Under the pieces are notes generated by a model. It worked only from the letters and a program-made list of their open reading frames with translations. It was not told where the DNA came from and searched no databases. A DNA stretch of 33,518 nucleotides from a virus. The stretch lies in the IMG/VR virus record IMGVR_UViG_3300047480_000629, positions 1 through 33,518 of that record. The stretch is one strand, 5' to 3'. Within the stretch, counting starts at the first letter, position 1, and each line of letters starts with the position of its first letter. A program made the position numbers and the translations under genes. Below are positions 7,556 to 17,566 of this stretch, in pieces.

Positions 7556-8650
7556 TTAATTAAGTTTTGCTTCAATTGCTTCTACTCTTGCAATAAGTTC
7601 GTTAAGCGCTTGTGCCAACAATCCACCCATATTTCCATAAGCAACTGATAGAGTTCCATCTGAAGCTACTTTAATAAGTTCTGGAGCTTTAGATTGTAAT
7701 TCTTGAGCTACAACACCGATCTCTCTTTCTTCACTGTCTAAGCGTTTGTAGTAGACACCTCTGAAAGACTTAATAATATCTATAGCACCTTTAATAGTCT
7801 CGATTTCTCTCTTTAGTCTACCATCAGAGAAACCAGTAACGTTACCGACCATAACCAAGTTACCACCTGGTTGGATCTCACCAGCTTTTGCTCCATTTGC
7901 AGCAAAGAACATGTAACCATCACCACCCCAATACAAACCTGTATCTTGTGCACCATCAGATGCAAATGCTAGCGATGGAGAAGCAGCAGTACCATTGGCT
8001 AATAATAACTTGTTTTCAATCGTAGCATTTTGTACAGTTATAGAAGAACTAGTTAATATCTTAGAACCACTTAAGCCTGTAATCCAAGATGGATCATTAT
8101 ATCCACCAGATTCACTAACTGGTGTGTATCCTAATGCAGCTTCAATATCTGAAGCTTCTATATCCATAGCTTCAGTTAATCTGCCATCACCATCAACTGT
8201 AAACTTTGTGAACGTTCCTGGATTTACTCCAGTTGGGTTAAGCGCTAATATTCCGCTTACGTTTGCAGAACCATCAAATGATACGTCCCATGTAGCATCG
8301 CCTGTGATAGTGATGATACGAGCATTTCTTAATTTTGTTGCAGTAGAAGCATTACCATTTAAATCGCCGATTACGTCAGCTATCAAATTTCCAGCTATAG
8401 TTAAATTACCATTGGTGTCCAGTATTAGTTCTGGTCCATCACCGCCGTCTACGTTAACCTGAAATATTTCTCCTCCAGTAGACAAAATGCCACCAATAGG
8501 AGTACGATCGCGTACTTCATTGATAGCATTTATTATACTTGTGGAAGTCGTTTGAAGAGAAGCTTGATCACCAATCAAAGAGCTAATCTGATTAGTCTTA
8601 ACTCTCCATTGTTCAAATGTATCTTCTAAACTTACGTTTATGACGGACAT
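7556..8650 (-). CDS. Tail fiber protein with S74 intramolecular chaperone domain
   Basis: The N-terminus has TFEQWRVKTN, a motif frequent at the base of phage tail fibers, followed by repeat-like segments (DLNGNASTATKL, GDATWDVSFDGSANVSG) typical of trimeric fiber shafts. The last 90 residues form a Peptidase_S74/intramolecular chaperone domain: SDGRLKREI places Ser275 and Lys280 in the S-x4-K spacing of the self-cleavage dyad, followed by GVVAQELQ..APEL and a C-terminal coiled coil. Such domains trimerise the fiber and then cut themselves off just before the Ser. The gene lies 11 nt downstream of the 78-residue coiled-coil gene. Mature fiber would be about 274 residues if cleaved. Confidence 0.9.
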   Translation of the reverse strand: MSVINVSLEDTFEQWRVKTNQISSLIGDQASLQTTSTSIINAINEVRDRTPIGGILSTGGEIFQVNVDGGDGPELILDTNGNLTIAGNLIADVIGDLNGNASTATKLRNARIITITGDATWDVSFDGSANVSGILALNPTGVNPGTFTKFTVDGDGRLTEAMDIEASDIEAALGYTPVSESGGYNDPSWITGLSGSKILTSSSITVQNATIENKLLLANGTAASPSLAFASDGAQDTGLYWGGDGYMFFAANGAKAGEIQPGGNLVMVGNVTGFSDGRLKREIETIKGAIDIIKSFRGVYYKRLDSEEREIGVVAQELQSKAPELIKVASDGTLSVAYGNMGGLLAQALNELIARVEAIEAKLN

Positions 8651-8661
8651 TTACTTCTCTC

Positions 8662-8898
8662 TTATTTTTGGACATTTGCTAATATCTGTACTAGCATCTG
8701 TTTGATATCGCTTATTTCTCCTTTAAGCTCTTCAATGTCCTTTGAGTTTTGTTCACTAATTTCTTTAGTACGTAAAAGGTTTTCGCGTTGCTTAAGATAA
8801 GCTTCTCTGGCGCTATGATCTGTATTTACTATAGCGCCGGATTTTAAATCGCGAAAAAGCGCTGGCTCATTGTCAACCTTAACGATCTTATCAAGCAC
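8662..8898 (-). CDS. Small coiled-coil protein conserved in T4-like phages (78 aa)
   Basis: Two parts are visible: an N-terminal segment VDNEPALFRDLKSGAIVNTD, and a C-terminal amphipathic heptad helix from about residue 27 to the end (KEISEQNSKDIEELKGEISD and onward). Small proteins of this layout occur beside large structural genes in T4-like marine phages; no function is assigned. It overlaps the end of the DUF4815 gene by 8 nt and precedes the S74 fiber gene by 11 nt. A trimeric or dimeric connector or a chaperone for the neighbouring fiber is plausible. Confidence 0.8.
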   Translation of the reverse strand: MLDKIVKVDNEPALFRDLKSGAIVNTDHSAREAYLKQRENLLRTKEISEQNSKDIEELKGEISDIKQMLVQILANVQK

Positions 8899-11800
8899 AA
8901 GCGATAACCCTCAATTCTTTTACTCTTGGTGGTTGAGCGCTATTACCAGACTTGAATACAAGCTTGACAACTACACCATCGAACGCAGGTAGATCTTTGA
9001 TATCGTATTGCACGTCGATAAACTCACCAACGTTAGATGTCTTTCTAATACCCTTAACAACGCTTGATGCAGGCGCCTTAACGAAGTTATACTGAGAAAT
9101 GTCTCCGTTTGTACCAGTTGGAACTAGTTTATACCACACTTCAACGTCTGAATCAGTTACTGGAGGTACATTAGCCGCAAACATAATCTTCAAGAATGTA
9201 GAAGGTTGCTCTAAGTTAATTAAACGAGTTAAGTACTTAGATGTTGCTGTACCACCAATTGGTGCAATCTCATCGATGAAGTTGTCTTTTAGTGTTAATG
9301 TACATGTAGCTGGAGATTCGCTTGTGAATGTTCCATCAGTAGTGATAGAAGAACCATCAGCTGCAATCGCAGTAATAAGAACTGGAGTAGAAGTATTATT
9401 GCTTGTAGTACCAGAAACCGCTATGTACTTACCCACAGCAATACCAAGAACTGCAGATCTAATAGTAGATGGAATGAAGATCGTGTTAGGGCTTCCACTA
9501 TCGAATGAAATGCCTGTTAGCTCATCAGCAATCACAATATCATCTAAACCAGCAACGTTCTTAGTAGCTTGAGTGAAGTTGTCAACCCTATTCTTAATTG
9601 TAGCTACTGATAAACGTGATGTATCAATGATTGGAGATAGAGCTGAATTATCAGAATTCAATCTTGCAATAACTTTTAGTGACTTAGCGCCATTCAAGTT
9701 AGAATCTTGCTCATTGATTACTGAAGCAACCACATGCGGCTGAGAGAAATACAGAGTATCATTAGGGATGATACTTGTCTCTTCAGCAGAGATGTCGTAG
9801 TTTGTATCAGTTGCTAATAAGCCATAAGATAGCGTTGTATCAGAGAATGTCTGTGATTGTGTAATCAACTGAATTGCATCCATTGCAACGTTTTCTGAAA
9901 CTACTACGTTTTCTCCACCAACAAATCCAGTTGCGTTAGCGTTTGTGCCAACATCAACTACATATGAGTCATACTCCGCATTAGAGATGATGAATTCACC
10001 GTTTAGACCACTAGAAGATGTAGTTACAATACCGTTATATGTTGCAGATGCCACGTTACTAATAATCACAGTCGAGCCATTTGGCATACCATGGTTTCTA
10101 TGAGAAACTCTTACTTTGCTAGAACCAAGCGTTGTCTTAAATGGTTGTGGATCTAATACCATTGGAGGTAATATATCATTAGTGAATGTTACTACGCCTT
10201 CAGTGTTTGTGTTAAACTCTGCGCGATATACTGTGAACTTCAAGTCTTGTTCTTGGTTCGCTGTCCATGTAGAAGCGTTTTGTGACTTGAATAGAACACC
10301 AGCATATGGCTGTTCAGAGATGAAACGATCTGTACCAACGTTCTTCTCACCCAGTTGAGAGATCCAAACGCGGTAGTTGTTTGAGTCAGATAATAACACG
10401 ATACAATATTCAGTCTCATCTTCAACATAAACTGGAGATTCAAACTGGAATGTTGTAGCTACTGTGCCGTTATTTGATGTATTAACTCTATCTGGTGTTA
10501 ATGTAACCTTCGAGAATGGAAGGATACCTGGACCTGGATAACCATTAACTGATTCACGAATCTGCAATGTAACAGGGATATTAGCATCTTTAGTTGAGAA
10601 GAAGATGTCAACCTTAGTTAAGAACGCACCGCCCTTAGAACCAATCATGATAGTTTGTGCAAGCGGATCATACCAACCAGTATCACGTACGATACGTTCT
10701 GGAGAGAAGATCTCTTGCGTTCTTGATTCTGACACTGGACGAGTTACAATTTCAGCATTACGTACTGCATTAACAGAACGTTGTTTAGTTTCAAGGATAC
10801 CTTGAGCACGATATTGTGCACGTCCCTGAGTTGTAAAGTCATTACCACCCGTTGCGCTATCACTTAGTTTAAATTCTCTTACACCTGTACGGAAACGTAA
10901 AGCGTCTGTATTTGGAATTGAGAAAATGCCAGCTAAGTTACCGTTAAAGTTAGTAACTAAAGATGCTCCTTTTTGAGCAACAGCAATAGGACCGCTTCCT
11001 TGAATGATATATGTTGCACCAGAGATAGAACCTTGGATAATATCTCCGCCTTGGAATGTGCCGTTAATATTCAATAAGTAGACAGCCTCTGCGCCGCTCT
11101 CTGTTGATTTTTCTTTTAATACTGCAACACCGCGTGCTGGAGAAGTGATCTGAGAGTTATAAGTTGTTGCACCACGTTGTTTAACGTATACAACGTCGCC
11201 TTTATTGTATGAAACTTCTGGTTTACCAGAAACTTGACGGCCTATATCTGTTGAAGCAGCACCAGCATTTGTCTCAGTATCAAATTCAATGCTACCATTG
11301 ATTGTAACTGGAATACGTGTTGCTGGAGTTACGTAATCTTTGATAGAAGCTTCATCAAAGAATGGGTTTAATTTAGTATTTGGCTTTAGACCTCTACATA
11401 CAAACAGCAACTCACGTGAGCGAATGTAAGGAATGATAGAAGTCTGCAATACTTTGTCATCAACGACTTCATAGTCAACTTTAGGTACAACAGAAGTTTG
11501 AATACCGTTTCTAGATTGACCAACAGTTGTAGCAGTTGTTTGGAATGTTAATACACGAGCACCAGCTGCACCGTTACCGAATGCTTCAGCATCTCCGCCA
11601 ATAGCTCTTAGTTCAGCAGCTGTAAATGTGCGACGATCCATCCAACGGCCAGCACCTAAGCCAAAATCTGTTCTATCAAAGCCGCGTGTAACAACTAAAC
11701 GATCAATATTACGTGTTTGACCTGTCCAAGTAGTTTGCCATGCATTCCATACAGTACCAAGCACGCCTTGATTTTGTAGCTGTGTTTGTACAGCAGTGAA

Positions 11801-14800
11801 GTTACCTTCGACGTTGCTGATGATGTCTGGACGACGATCTGTCTCAAACCAATCGTCTGATGGTGGGTTGAGTGTCATCTGACCTAAGAATGTAAACACC
11901 GCGAATGGGTTAACGTTCTCTGTACGAGATGCAAACGGTTGATCGATCAACTTAACATGTGTGTATGGAAGAGTGATAATATCACCGCTTAACTGATAAC
12001 CATCCGCAGTTCTATCAACATCCAATTGATTCTCTTCAATCAGATTAACGTTATCCATGCTGTAGAACGGACGTAGTTCTTGTGCAGTCATATCGATAGA
12101 GCAACGATAGTCTACAGACGCTGCATCACCAAGGTCTTGACCCTTGAAATTATCAACAATAAAGCCGTTCTTAAATCTCTCTAAGCCAAGTTCATCTTTA
12201 ATTGCTAAAGACTTTGTCTCGTTCTCTAATAGAGAAAGCGCTGTATAGTACTCTAAGTTTTCAATGCGCTTATCAAGCTTACCAATATCGCGCATTGTGT
12301 AACGTTTAGTGTCAATGCTTTCAATTGTAATAGAGCCATCGCTTGGGAATGGTGTGTATGGAGAAACGTTTAACTTAGCTAATAACATGCCAAGTGCTGG
12401 ATCTTTAGGCTCTTGTGGTTGAGTGCTTGAAACACCCTGCAGAGTAAAAAACTTACCGTCGATGTCAAGAGCTAACTTGTCACGACGCGCTAAGTAATAC
12501 GAGTAGCTTGTGATTGTTTCGAAACCAATCTTTGGAAGTTCTGACTTAGAAGCTCCAGATGTTGTGTAATCAACACCATCATCATCAATACGAGGTCTAA
12601 AGTCCATAACATCAGCAAGTGCAACCACACCAGATGTTGATGTGAAGTATGGAATTTGCTGATATGGAATATCGCTGTATGAATCTACTGTGAAATAGTC
12701 ACCAGCAGTACCGCTAGTGTGGTCGAAATAATCAAATATTACGCGAACAGCACCTTTTGGAACTGGATATCCAGGTTTACGAGTAATAGTAGCTACATCG
12801 TAGTGAGTTTCTTTTTGACCGTTATCAAATGTATACCAGTCAGTGATATCAGTAGTTTCTGCAGGATCAGATGATGCTACATATCCGCTATTCTTCATGC
12901 GAATAGCAACGATTCTGTAACCATCAGCTTTACCAAGTGATAGTTTAACAGGAGAAACAGCAGCAGCTGAACTAAAATCAACAACTGCGTTGCTTACTAA
13001 TGTCTTTTTCTTTTCTTGACCAAGAGTACCAGCTTTTCTAACTGGTGCAAATACAGTATATTGAGAAGACTGAGTCAAGCCACTAATAATTGCATCGGCT
13101 CCGTTATTAGCTAGTGTAACGCTAGATGGATTTGCAACGTGTCCTGTGCTTCTGTTGATAACTATGAACTCATTTTTATTTGCTGATGGGTTGAATTCTG
13201 TACCAAGTGTTGTTGCGCCTTGAGCAGCTCCAACAGAAATAGTTAGAGTTGTTTGACCTGAAGATGTTGAACCTGTAAACTTTTGTGTTGTTGTATATGA
13301 TGTACCAAACACAGTGTCATTTGTACCACCACGCACTTTACGAATAAACGAATAAGCAAGCGGGAACAACAAGCCAGTAAAACTTGGTTCTTGTATCTGA
13401 GTCATCACTCTTTGGAATGATTTACCAGTAACTGTACCGCTGATAGTAGATGCAATTGCTAGTGTAGTATTATTTGTTATAGCAGTAACTTTAGCAACTT
13501 CTTGATCGCCGGTAGAATCTTCTACACGGATCCAATCGCCTACTTTAAGTTCTGATTGGAACTTTGTACCAACACCAGTAACGGTTGTGCTAGAAACACT
13601 GATTGTTCCGCTTAGAGCTGTGTAAATTCCAGTCACTGAAGCAGCTAGGTTGTTCAATGTAGTACCAGAGTTATAGAAGATAGACTTGACATCGCGTTCA
13701 AACGAATATCCGCTAACCATGTTAACGTCAAACAAGTATGCCTTATAAACTGCTGTTGAAGCTACTCCAGGAGTGCCAGAATCATATTCAAATGCACGAA
13801 GTCGTGCTGTACCAACTAAAGTACCTGATCCTGTAGTCTGAGGGTTAGAAGATGGTAATAATTCATTGTACAATGATATTGTTGGATAGCTAGTGCAATC
13901 TGGTACACCGTGCACATTTGTTACATAGATGAAGTTACCATACTTGATGTCAATCGAATCGCTATCGATTCTTTCATACTCACGCGCTTTAGGCACTTGA
14001 ATAAATTCAGTTGCAATCTTTTCGATCTCAAAGCCTTGTACATAACCTTTTCCAGGTTCAACAGCGATAGCAAATGAAGCCTCATCTCCGCCGTTTTCTG
14101 GTGTAGCATAACCACGGTTGAAAGATGGGCGAGGAGTGTAGTTCCAATCCATGTTACCATCTGACAAGACTTGATATGGATTAGTTTCATTAAATGTTGT
14201 GTCTGGAGAGATAGCACCAGAAGTAGCATCTTCCATAGCAGTGTAATAATTACCACCGCTAAGAACTACATCACCTAATTTATATGCTGTAAATGCTTGC
14301 CATTCGCCACGATCGTTGTTTCTGTGTTCACGTGTAGCGATCTTAAATGGACGTACTGTGTAGTTACCAGATTCATCATATGTGCGACGAGCAAGAGTTT
14401 TAGCAAGTTCAGAATACATTGTAGTCTCTACTTTATTTTGTAGAATACCTACGTCTGTTCTTACTAACTCGATAAAGTTCTCATCATCTTCAGAATCAAT
14501 GGTTAACTTTGTAAGCGTTAATTCAACTTGATAGCGATGGGCGCCTGGAGCATTCTCGTTTGGAGCACCAGCAGCATTATCAACTAGAGAAGAATCTGTG
14601 GCTGATGTAATGATATTTTCAGTTGCGACTAGACCAACACGATATGATGGCTCGCCTGAATATTTTTCTAATACGATAGTTTGTGCATCAACTTGTACGA
14701 ACTGGCTCTTGATGAAGTAGATACCAGGTTGAATAGATGCGATAGAACCTACACCAATTGGTGTATCAGCTAAAGGAAGAATTTGAACAGTGTATTCTTG

Positions 14801-15256
14801 ACTATCAATCTCTGTAGTCAATAATTCTTCAGGCACAAATGTTTTTACTGTCTCATCAGTAGCAGATGAAGAAGTATAACGTACGAATAGCGTAATTGGA
14901 TCTGTGTTTTCAGCGTCGCTGTATGCGATCACCTGAGCTTGTACGCCATCAGCACCAGTGAGTGTCTTACCAACTAGGTCTGCAAGGATTGTGTCAATCT
15001 CAACACCATTTGTTTCAGGTTGAATTTTTAAATATACAATCCTAGTGTCAACCGCAATTTGGCCAGGAATGACCATAGAACCTTCTTTGAATAGGTGTAA
15101 ACCCATTCTCTCGATCTGAGTTTGAAGGTAAGTTTGTAGTTGGTTTAATTCTCTAACTTGTAGAGAAACACCTGGACGAAACAACATACGAAGATACTTC
15201 TTCGTTTCATCGTAATCATCATGATAAGGTGCTTGAGAAAAAATCCTTAGTGCCAT
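8891..15256 (-). CDS. DUF4815 giant virion structural protein (2121 aa)
   Basis: The first about 70 residues (APYHDDYDETKKYLRMLFRP, then LQVRELNQLQTYLQTQIERM and PGQIAVD) are the characteristic start of the DUF4815 structural proteins of T4-like marine phages. The remaining sequence is beta-rich with many Thr/Ser/Gly repeats, as expected for a baseplate-proximal or fiber-base protein. It follows gp8 directly, the place where T4 has gp9-gp10, so a baseplate periphery or fiber attachment role is inferred. AAGG lies 7 nt upstream of the ATG. The 6.4 kb frame is intact. At 2121 residues it is the largest gene here and long compared with many homologues. Confidence 0.9.
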   Translation of the reverse strand: MALRIFSQAPYHDDYDETKKYLRMLFRPGVSLQVRELNQLQTYLQTQIERMGLHLFKEGSMVIPGQIAVDTRIVYLKIQPETNGVEIDTILADLVGKTLTGADGVQAQVIAYSDAENTDPITLFVRYTSSSATDETVKTFVPEELLTTEIDSQEYTVQILPLADTPIGVGSIASIQPGIYFIKSQFVQVDAQTIVLEKYSGEPSYRVGLVATENIITSATDSSLVDNAAGAPNENAPGAHRYQVELTLTKLTIDSEDDENFIELVRTDVGILQNKVETTMYSELAKTLARRTYDESGNYTVRPFKIATREHRNNDRGEWQAFTAYKLGDVVLSGGNYYTAMEDATSGAISPDTTFNETNPYQVLSDGNMDWNYTPRPSFNRGYATPENGGDEASFAIAVEPGKGYVQGFEIEKIATEFIQVPKAREYERIDSDSIDIKYGNFIYVTNVHGVPDCTSYPTISLYNELLPSSNPQTTGSGTLVGTARLRAFEYDSGTPGVASTAVYKAYLFDVNMVSGYSFERDVKSIFYNSGTTLNNLAASVTGIYTALSGTISVSSTTVTGVGTKFQSELKVGDWIRVEDSTGDQEVAKVTAITNNTTLAIASTISGTVTGKSFQRVMTQIQEPSFTGLLFPLAYSFIRKVRGGTNDTVFGTSYTTTQKFTGSTSSGQTTLTISVGAAQGATTLGTEFNPSANKNEFIVINRSTGHVANPSSVTLANNGADAIISGLTQSSQYTVFAPVRKAGTLGQEKKKTLVSNAVVDFSSAAAVSPVKLSLGKADGYRIVAIRMKNSGYVASSDPAETTDITDWYTFDNGQKETHYDVATITRKPGYPVPKGAVRVIFDYFDHTSGTAGDYFTVDSYSDIPYQQIPYFTSTSGVVALADVMDFRPRIDDDGVDYTTSGASKSELPKIGFETITSYSYYLARRDKLALDIDGKFFTLQGVSSTQPQEPKDPALGMLLAKLNVSPYTPFPSDGSITIESIDTKRYTMRDIGKLDKRIENLEYYTALSLLENETKSLAIKDELGLERFKNGFIVDNFKGQDLGDAASVDYRCSIDMTAQELRPFYSMDNVNLIEENQLDVDRTADGYQLSGDIITLPYTHVKLIDQPFASRTENVNPFAVFTFLGQMTLNPPSDDWFETDRRPDIISNVEGNFTAVQTQLQNQGVLGTVWNAWQTTWTGQTRNIDRLVVTRGFDRTDFGLGAGRWMDRRTFTAAELRAIGGDAEAFGNGAAGARVLTFQTTATTVGQSRNGIQTSVVPKVDYEVVDDKVLQTSIIPYIRSRELLFVCRGLKPNTKLNPFFDEASIKDYVTPATRIPVTINGSIEFDTETNAGAASTDIGRQVSGKPEVSYNKGDVVYVKQRGATTYNSQITSPARGVAVLKEKSTESGAEAVYLLNINGTFQGGDIIQGSISGATYIIQGSGPIAVAQKGASLVTNFNGNLAGIFSIPNTDALRFRTGVREFKLSDSATGGNDFTTQGRAQYRAQGILETKQRSVNAVRNAEIVTRPVSESRTQEIFSPERIVRDTGWYDPLAQTIMIGSKGGAFLTKVDIFFSTKDANIPVTLQIRESVNGYPGPGILPFSKVTLTPDRVNTSNNGTVATTFQFESPVYVEDETEYCIVLLSDSNNYRVWISQLGEKNVGTDRFISEQPYAGVLFKSQNASTWTANQEQDLKFTVYRAEFNTNTEGVVTFTNDILPPMVLDPQPFKTTLGSSKVRVSHRNHGMPNGSTVIISNVASATYNGIVTTSSSGLNGEFIISNAEYDSYVVDVGTNANATGFVGGENVVVSENVAMDAIQLITQSQTFSDTTLSYGLLATDTNYDISAEETSIIPNDTLYFSQPHVVASVINEQDSNLNGAKSLKVIARLNSDNSALSPIIDTSRLSVATIKNRVDNFTQATKNVAGLDDIVIADELTGISFDSGSPNTIFIPSTIRSAVLGIAVGKYIAVSGTTSNNTSTPVLITAIAADGSSITTDGTFTSESPATCTLTLKDNFIDEIAPIGGTATSKYLTRLINLEQPSTFLKIMFAANVPPVTDSDVEVWYKLVPTGTNGDISQYNFVKAPASSVVKGIRKTSNVGEFIDVQYDIKDLPAFDGVVVKLVFKSGNSAQPPRVKELRVIACA

Positions 15257-15271
15257 GTCTTTGCCTTTTTA

Positions 15272-16600
15272 TTATAGCTCTAAAACTAATCTAATATCTT
15301 CTGTTTGATTTTCATTGCGAGTAACTGGAGAGATATTTTCTATATACAACAAGTCTCCGCTATCTAAATCAATCTCTGGCTCTACTATAGAGCTTAGTGC
15401 CGCTGTTACTGCACCAACTTCAATATCTTCGCCTGACTGGAATGCTGTAAATCCTGTACCGCTATTTTGGTGTACTAACAAATAACCTGTTTCTGTAGAG
15501 TCTACGATTGCTGTAGCTCCAGAAGTTGCTCCAACAATTGTATCGCCTGGTTCAAATGTACCACCAGTTAAACCAGTGTAATTTAAGCGAGTCAGCGCTA
15601 AATATGTAGAACCCGTTGCAACTTCACCAGTATCTGTATCTATTGGGTTACGCAAGATACCAATTTGACGGAAACCGTTATCAACAATAAAGTCTCCGGC
15701 TCCTTCAGCACCTGAAATAGTTGCTGTAATCATTGCGTAGTAGCCACCAAGTTCTTTGATAGGATCTGAACCATGACCACCATTTGGAGAAATGATTGCG
15801 CGTGCTGTAGCAGGTGATGTAGGACCACCGCCGCTAAAGCTTACAGTAGCCTGTGAGTAACCTGAACCAACGTTTGCATTCTTAACTAAGATTTGAGTAA
15901 TTACACCGCCGGTTAGTGTGATATCGTCTGCTTCAACGATACAACCAGTTCCATTACCTGTAATAGTTACAGTCGGTTTCGAAACATAACCTGTTCCGCC
16001 ATTCGTAACTTTAATTCGATGAATTGCTCCTGGGATAGCAGCTTGTTGTACATCCCATTGTACAGTAGTATCATCAGTCTCTAATGTCTTAACTGGAATA
16101 AACTGAGAAGTTGTAAATGTGCCGATATCTGAACCAGTTAATGTGTACATGTACTTCCACTGATAACCATCAGCTAATACAGGACCAACAGATGTTGATG
16201 TGCCTGATGGCTTAACAACAGAAGCACCAGAACCTGCTTTGATGCACTTATAAACACTTAAGTCGTCTGCTGTATAGACGAAGTACATCTTAGATGTCAA
16301 AGCATCATCTTGATCATCGTATTCTGAATAGCTTTGGCCTGAAGTCCAGTTATAACGTGGAATAACATGACTAACTTTAGGAGAAGTGATTAGCTTCAAA
16401 GATAACATGTTATAACGTGCATCGTTTTCTTGCGATACACTATCTTCTGGAGTTGGAGGATTTTCGTCATCGACCCATTCTTGTGTTCTGCCGATAAACA
16501 AGAAGTACTTGTCTATATCTTGAGAACCATTACCACCGATCGCATTGATTAGATTAATCGCGGTTTGATAACGAAATTTTGTAGTAATAATTGCTGACAT
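15272..16600 (-). CDS. gp8: Baseplate wedge subunit gp8
   Basis: The N-terminus (TTKFRYQTAINLINAIG, then FLFIGRTQEW) follows T4 gp8 (TSKFRTEKMLNFYNSIG, ITFGRSEPW), and later VIPRYNW, DGYQWKYMYTLT, RQIGILRNP and the C-terminal NENQTEDIRLVLEL match T4 gp8 blocks RDW, DGYVWEYLFEIP, RQISIITNP and DQTEEINILFTF. At 442 residues it is longer than T4 gp8 (about 334), the surplus lying mainly in a Gly/Thr-rich insertion around residues 190-270 and a second one around 330-400. It sits between gp7-like and DUF4815, as in T4 order 6-7-8, and has a late-type promoter 25 nt upstream. Confidence 0.92.
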   Translation of the reverse strand: MSAIITTKFRYQTAINLINAIGGNGSQDIDKYFLFIGRTQEWVDDENPPTPEDSVSQENDARYNMLSLKLITSPKVSHVIPRYNWTSGQSYSEYDDQDDALTSKMYFVYTADDLSVYKCIKAGSGASVVKPSGTSTSVGPVLADGYQWKYMYTLTGSDIGTFTTSQFIPVKTLETDDTTVQWDVQQAAIPGAIHRIKVTNGGTGYVSKPTVTITGNGTGCIVEADDITLTGGVITQILVKNANVGSGYSQATVSFSGGGPTSPATARAIISPNGGHGSDPIKELGGYYAMITATISGAEGAGDFIVDNGFRQIGILRNPIDTDTGEVATGSTYLALTRLNYTGLTGGTFEPGDTIVGATSGATAIVDSTETGYLLVHQNSGTGFTAFQSGEDIEVGAVTAALSSIVEPEIDLDSGDLLYIENISPVTRNENQTEDIRLVLEL

Positions 16601-16625
16601 CTTTATGTCCTTATTTTAACTTAAC

Positions 16626-16633
16626 TATTTATA
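16626..16633 (-). promoter_or_regulatory. T4-type late promoter for gp8 and downstream genes
   Basis: The minus strand reads TATAAATA, the T4 late promoter -10 consensus, 25 nt before the gp8 start and overlapping the stop codon of the gp7-like gene. No -35 element is needed for T4 late promoters. The placement and the perfect octamer support it; activity is not shown. Confidence 0.6.
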
Positions 16634-17558
16634 TAGTAGAAATTGAAATTGTTGAACCTGGGACTATATTAAATCCCCTCTTATTCTTTACGTCGGCCAA
16701 AGTAAAGTCTTTATATAGAGACATTGGTTGTGTCAACAAGAACTTTATTTTTTCTAAGACCGCAAATCCAGGACCAAACACGTTGGCTATGGATAAGTAA
16801 ACCGTTTGTATAGTAGAAGTAGTCTCAACGATGCGTGTCGTAGCGATCACAACTGGTCTATACACTGGAATCACATTATTTGATGAAGTAAAGAATGTTC
16901 CAGGTTGAACCTTAGGAGACTTCAACTTCTTTTCTTCTGCTTCACTAATAATTACTACGCCACCAAAAACTATGAAGCCTGATGGATGTAATAACTTCTT
17001 AACTGCGCCTTCCCATTGTTGAAATGGTTTTTTCGTCTTAATAACATATGAATAGTCTTGATAGTAGTAGCTATCTTGAATATAGTTATAGTTAGACAAA
17101 AAGCTACCTTTATTTAGGTAGCGATTTTCGCTTTCACTCCAATTTCCATCTGATAGTTTCATCAGATCTTGTCTTGGGTAATAAAGCTCTATCTCATCAC
17201 CATAAAGTAAGTTAAACAAAGCTTCAAACGAAGGAATAGAGCCTTTAGCTCTGTAGATATCGTTTATTTGTTTGTATAGCTTACGCTTATCAACATCTCT
17301 CAAATTACCTGGAATTGTAGCTGCGTACTCTTCTTCCAAATATTTTACAAAGTCTTCATTTATTAAATCAATGTTTCGATATTCATTTAACTGGTTAATG
17401 ACTGATGCTGGCGAAGTCTCATCTAATTGCATCCATATGAAATACTCATTCATGAACGCAATAAACTTCGCATTCTCCCTCAAGTGTTCAGGGAGAATAG
17501 CATCTATAGAGAAGTACTTAGGATTCTCTGTTTGAATTCTTTTTGTTGAATCGCTCAT
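16629..17558 (-). CDS. gp7: gp7-like baseplate wedge protein, short form
   Basis: The 309 residues correspond to the C-terminal domain of T4 gp7. The block DKRKLYKQINDIYRAKGSIP through FNLLYGDEIELYYP parallels a gp7 region ending FKVLYNEEVEIE, and VKKLLHPSGFIVFGG parallels gp7's RFVHPVGFGFIA. The large N-terminal body of T4 gp7 (about 1030 residues in total) is absent. Its location between gp6 and gp8 is exactly that of gene 7. The gene ends within a late promoter octamer. In T4 the gp7 C-terminal region contacts gp6 and gp53, so this short form may keep only the wedge-core interaction. Identification rests on pattern similarity recalled from T4 and on synteny. Confidence 0.75.
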   Translation of the reverse strand: MSDSTKRIQTENPKYFSIDAILPEHLRENAKFIAFMNEYFIWMQLDETSPASVINQLNEYRNIDLINEDFVKYLEEEYAATIPGNLRDVDKRKLYKQINDIYRAKGSIPSFEALFNLLYGDEIELYYPRQDLMKLSDGNWSESENRYLNKGSFLSNYNYIQDSYYYQDYSYVIKTKKPFQQWEGAVKKLLHPSGFIVFGGVVIISEAEEKKLKSPKVQPGTFFTSSNNVIPVYRPVVIATTRIVETTSTIQTVYLSIANVFGPGFAVLEKIKFLLTQPMSLYKDFTLADVKNKRGFNIVPGSTISISTI

Positions 17559-17566
17559 ACTAAACC

